Positions 3,816 to 5,499 of a stretch of 5,499 bases of DNA are shown one piece after another. This stretch comes from a bacterium. GTDB lineage: Bacteria > Patescibacteriota > Patescibacteriia > Patescibacteriales > JAGXOH01. The stretch lies in assembly GCA_021106995.1 (NCBI GenBank), contig JAIOTG010000020.1:1-5499 (forward strand), written 5' to 3'. Each line of letters opens with the position of its first letter. Within the stretch, counting starts at the first letter, position 1. The notes beneath the pieces are model-generated. The model did no database searches and was not told the DNA's origin. It was given only the letters and a program-made list of their open reading frames with translations. A program made the position numbers and the translations under genes.

Positions 3816-4196
3816 CTATATTTGTTCAGCAACGGTATTAAGAACAAAGCTTGCGATTGCCCAGGCGGCCAATATGATAACCAAGCCAATAACACCACCA
3901 ACAACGATCTTTTTAGCTTCACTAACCTTATCTTCACTACCGGCGGCAGTCATCCATTTAAATCCACCGATTAGAATTACTATAACAGCAATAATAGCTA
4001 AGAAGGTCATAGCTAAGTTTAATAAGTTGGTCATAATGTCTCTAGGATCGCTATTGCCTAAGCTTGTATCCTCAGCGTAAGATTGTCCAAAATCAACATC
4101 AGCAGATGTTGCTAAAACAGGAGTAGCTAACAAAGGTGCAAAGCACATTATTGATACAAAAAAAGCAACTAAACTTTTAAAAATTTTATTTTTCAT
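3816..4196 (-). CDS. VirB2/TrbC-like T4SS pilin paralog 1, likely major pilin
   Basis: This encodes 126 residues. The signal peptide covers 1-29 (KNKIFK, hydrophobic core, likely cut after VLA). The exposed part (30-53) is acidic. Helix 1 spans about 55-79 (MTFLAIIAVIVILIGG), the loop follows from W81, and helix 2 spans about 98-120 (GGVIGLVIILAAWAI). The loop reads WMTAAGSEDKVSEAKK, so Arg and Asn of the siblings' ARGNEQQ are replaced by Ala and Ser and QQ by DK, making this the most divergent copy. It alone has a Shine-Dalgarno (AGAGGGGGTG, 4201-4210), ending 4 nt before ATG. It lies next to the promoter, uses more G/C-ending codons, and is followed by a stable hairpin. All of this fits high expression. 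That it is the major subunit is inferred. Confidence 0.85.
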   Translation of the reverse strand: MKNKIFKSLVAFFVSIMCFAPLLATPVLATSADVDFGQSYAEDTSLGNSDPRDIMTNLLNLAMTFLAIIAVIVILIGGFKWMTAAGSEDKVSEAKKIVVGGVIGLVIILAAWAIASFVLNTVAEQI

Positions 4197-4218
4197 ATTT
4201 CACCCCCTCTCTAGTTAG

Positions 4219-4238
4219 CAACCATATAACAATGGTTG
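4219..4238 (-). promoter_or_regulatory. Leader hairpin of the pilin mRNA
   Basis: CAACCAT (4232-4238 on the minus strand) and ATGGTTG (4219-4225) pair perfectly over 7 bp around a 6-nt loop. It lies in the short 5' leader, 8 nt upstream of the Shine-Dalgarno of the first pilin gene. It could protect the 5' end of the mRNA or bind a regulator at DNA or RNA level. Confidence 0.5.
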
Positions 4239-4252
4239 AAAGATTTTTTACT

Positions 4253-4281
4253 ATTTTAACACATTTCAGTAAAAACAACAA
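4253..4281 (-). promoter_or_regulatory. Probable promoter of the pilin operon
   Basis: On the minus strand TTGTTG (4276-4281) and TAAAAT (4253-4258) are spaced by 17 bp, with TGT directly before the -10 as an extended element. The -35 box matches consensus at three of six bases. The expected start near 4246 gives a leader of about 50 nt. It is back to back with the promoter at 4293-4301, about 15 bp apart. Confidence 0.45.
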
Positions 4282-4292
4282 AATAAAAATTA

Positions 4293-4301
4293 TGTTATAA
4301 T
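4293..4301 (+). promoter_or_regulatory. Extended -10 promoter of the membrane-protein gene
   Basis: TGT followed by a perfect TATAAT (4296-4301) forms an extended -10 element. No -35 box is visible at the right distance. The expected start near 4307 gives a leader of about 35 nt before ATG 4343. It is divergent from the pilin promoter, so one regulator could act on both. Confidence 0.5.
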
Positions 4302-4342
4302 TACTAAAAGGTTTTCCTCTTGTAATTAATTATATCACATTT

Positions 4343-5499
4343 ATGGATAAATTTCCAAGACACTGGTTTTTAAAAATATTTTGGTTTACTTTTTATTTAT
4401 TTATTTTTATTTTTTTATTAGACCACTCCCTTGGTTATATGGATAATGATTTGGGTTGGCACCTAAAGGTAGGGCAAGAAATAAGTAAGACAAAAAGTGT
4501 TCCTAGTGTTAATACTTATAATTATACATTAGAAGGAGTGAGCTGGGTCGACCACGAATGGCTTATAAATTTATTTACATTTTGGATATATGATAATTTT
4601 GGATATATTTCTCTCAACGTTGTTTTTACCTTATTGATTGTTTTAGTTTTAGGTGTCACCCATTTTTTTATAGATAGAAAAATTTTGAAAAACAAAAAAG
4701 GAAGTTACCTTGTTTTAACGCCCCTTATATTATGGGGCCTGTGGGGTAGCTTGCCTCATTTAGGCGTTAGAGTCCAGGAAATTTCTTTACTAAATTTAAT
4801 TATACTTTTATGGATAATTTATGATTTTAATTCCAAGAGAAATTATAGAGTTCTTTTGATTTTACCCTTTTTATTTTATTTTTGGGCTTGTGTCCACGGA
4901 GCATTTTTGATTGGTTTTTGCATTGTCTTTTCTTATTTAGCCCTTAAGTTGGGAGAGTTTTTAATTTTTAAAGTTTTCGCCTCTGAATTTATTTTTAAGG
5001 ACAAACTTCTAAAAGCAAAAGATTTTTTTATTTTCTTTATTGCTGGATTTTTAAGTTTATTTTTCACTTTTTTTACCCCTTATTTTTTAAACCTTTATTC
5101 TTATTTAGAGGATTGGACAAATTCTTATTATTTAAATCACATACAAGAGTGGTTAGGACAATACTATCTTCCTTTAAACTATCCTCAGCTTATATATATT
5201 ATTTTTGTTTTTGCTGTTTTGATTTTGATTATAGTTATGTTTAAACAGGAAAAAAGGGTTTTAGAAAAGCTTGATTGGTGGTGGTATTTTTTAACTTTGA
5301 TTTTGGCGATTATGTCTTTTCAGTCTAGGCGTCATTTTCCCTTACTATTTATAACATCTTTTCCCCTGGTTGCCTCTTTTATATATTATTCTTTTGAAAA
5401 TGATTTTTTGTATAAGAAATTTAAAGATAAGGCTTGTTTGTTTTCTGATTTTTTGAAAGTTTTATTAATAATTATTTTCATTTCCCTGTCTTTTACAAA
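4343..5499 (+). CDS. Polytopic membrane protein, GT-C glycosyltransferase-like (partial)
   Basis: An open frame from ATG 4343 runs through the window edge: 385 residues are visible and the end is missing. Helix 1 (about 9-30) is followed by a long loop with DND (34-36), GWH (38-40), P54 and WVDHEWL (68-74). This resembles the first outer loop of GT-C enzymes, where an acidic pair binds the lipid-linked sugar donor. Further matches to the bacterial family I have in mind are R143-Q145 before a helix, WACVHGAFLIG (181-191), and SRRHFPLLF after a late helix. Hydrophobic segments lie near 89-110, 122-137, 147-160, 170-201, 230-252, 284-302 and beyond. No Shine-Dalgarno precedes ATG, but no in-frame start lies upstream before a stop at 4298. 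The sugar and acceptor are unknown; surface glycan or pilin decoration is speculative. Confidence 0.65.
   Translation, partial: MDKFPRHWFLKIFWFTFYLFIFIFLLDHSLGYMDNDLGWHLKVGQEISKTKSVPSVNTYNYTLEGVSWVDHEWLINLFTFWIYDNFGYISLNVVFTLLIVLVLGVTHFFIDRKILKNKKGSYLVLTPLILWGLWGSLPHLGVRVQEISLLNLIILLWIIYDFNSKRNYRVLLILPFLFYFWACVHGAFLIGFCIVFSYLALKLGEFLIFKVFASEFIFKDKLLKAKDFFIFFIAGFLSLFFTFFTPYFLNLYSYLEDWTNSYYLNHIQEWLGQYYLPLNYPQLIYIIFVFAVLILIIVMFKQEKRVLEKLDWWWYFLTLILAIMSFQSRRHFPLLFITSFPLVASFIYYSFENDFLYKKFKDKACLFSDFLKVLLIIIFISLSFT

Noticed and set aside
3725..3937. Minus-strand ORF overlapping the 3' end of pilin gene 1
   Set aside because: It is a different frame of the pilin coding region and runs through the hairpin region; no ribosome-binding site or family resemblance.
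3874..4080. Plus-strand ORF inside pilin gene 1
   Set aside because: It is antisense to the pilin helices, which explains its low-complexity Ile/Thr/Pro-rich composition.

Overview
The window is AT-rich, uses UGA only as a stop (no in-frame UGA in any called gene), and carries a tandem family of very short secreted pilins with the core WMTARGNEQQ. I associate that pilin family with Patescibacteria (Candidate Phyla Radiation), so a small-genome patescibacterium is the best guess. This rests on recognising the family; no search was run.

Left end (1-126): two identical 60-bp copies of a 66-bp tandem repeat hold three perfect DnaA boxes (TGTGGATAA), all in one orientation, and a 9-bp palindrome per copy. 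AT-rich DNA follows. This looks like a replication-origin or other DnaA-binding region cut off by the window edge. Bases 127-1156 hold no convincing protein gene but do hold two good sigma-70-type promoters. The first (213-241) leads through an untranslated stretch of about 350 nt to a strong intrinsic terminator (569-598). The second (670-698) starts a transcript whose next 390 nt fold into nested helices with a possible pseudoknot. That transcript is either a separate structured RNA or a long leader of the lipoprotein gene at 1157-1660.

Middle (1724-4196, minus strand): six consecutive paralogous genes each encode a 124-137 residue protein with a signal peptide and two membrane helices, as in VirB2/TrbC-type pilins of type IV secretion systems. 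The first gene (3816-4196) differs most in the central loop, is the only one with a Shine-Dalgarno sequence, and is separated from the other five by 107 bp holding a pair of overlapping RNA hairpins. The other five are packed 2-13 nt apart. The simplest reading is one operon with an abundant first pilin and five less expressed variants. A 13-bp bidirectional terminator (1681-1709) separates it from the convergent lipoprotein gene.

Right end (4343 to beyond 5499, plus strand): a divergently transcribed polytopic membrane protein resembling GT-C type glycosyltransferases runs off the window. No other secretion-system component (VirB4, VirB6, VirD4) is visible, so which machine uses the pilins cannot be told from here.
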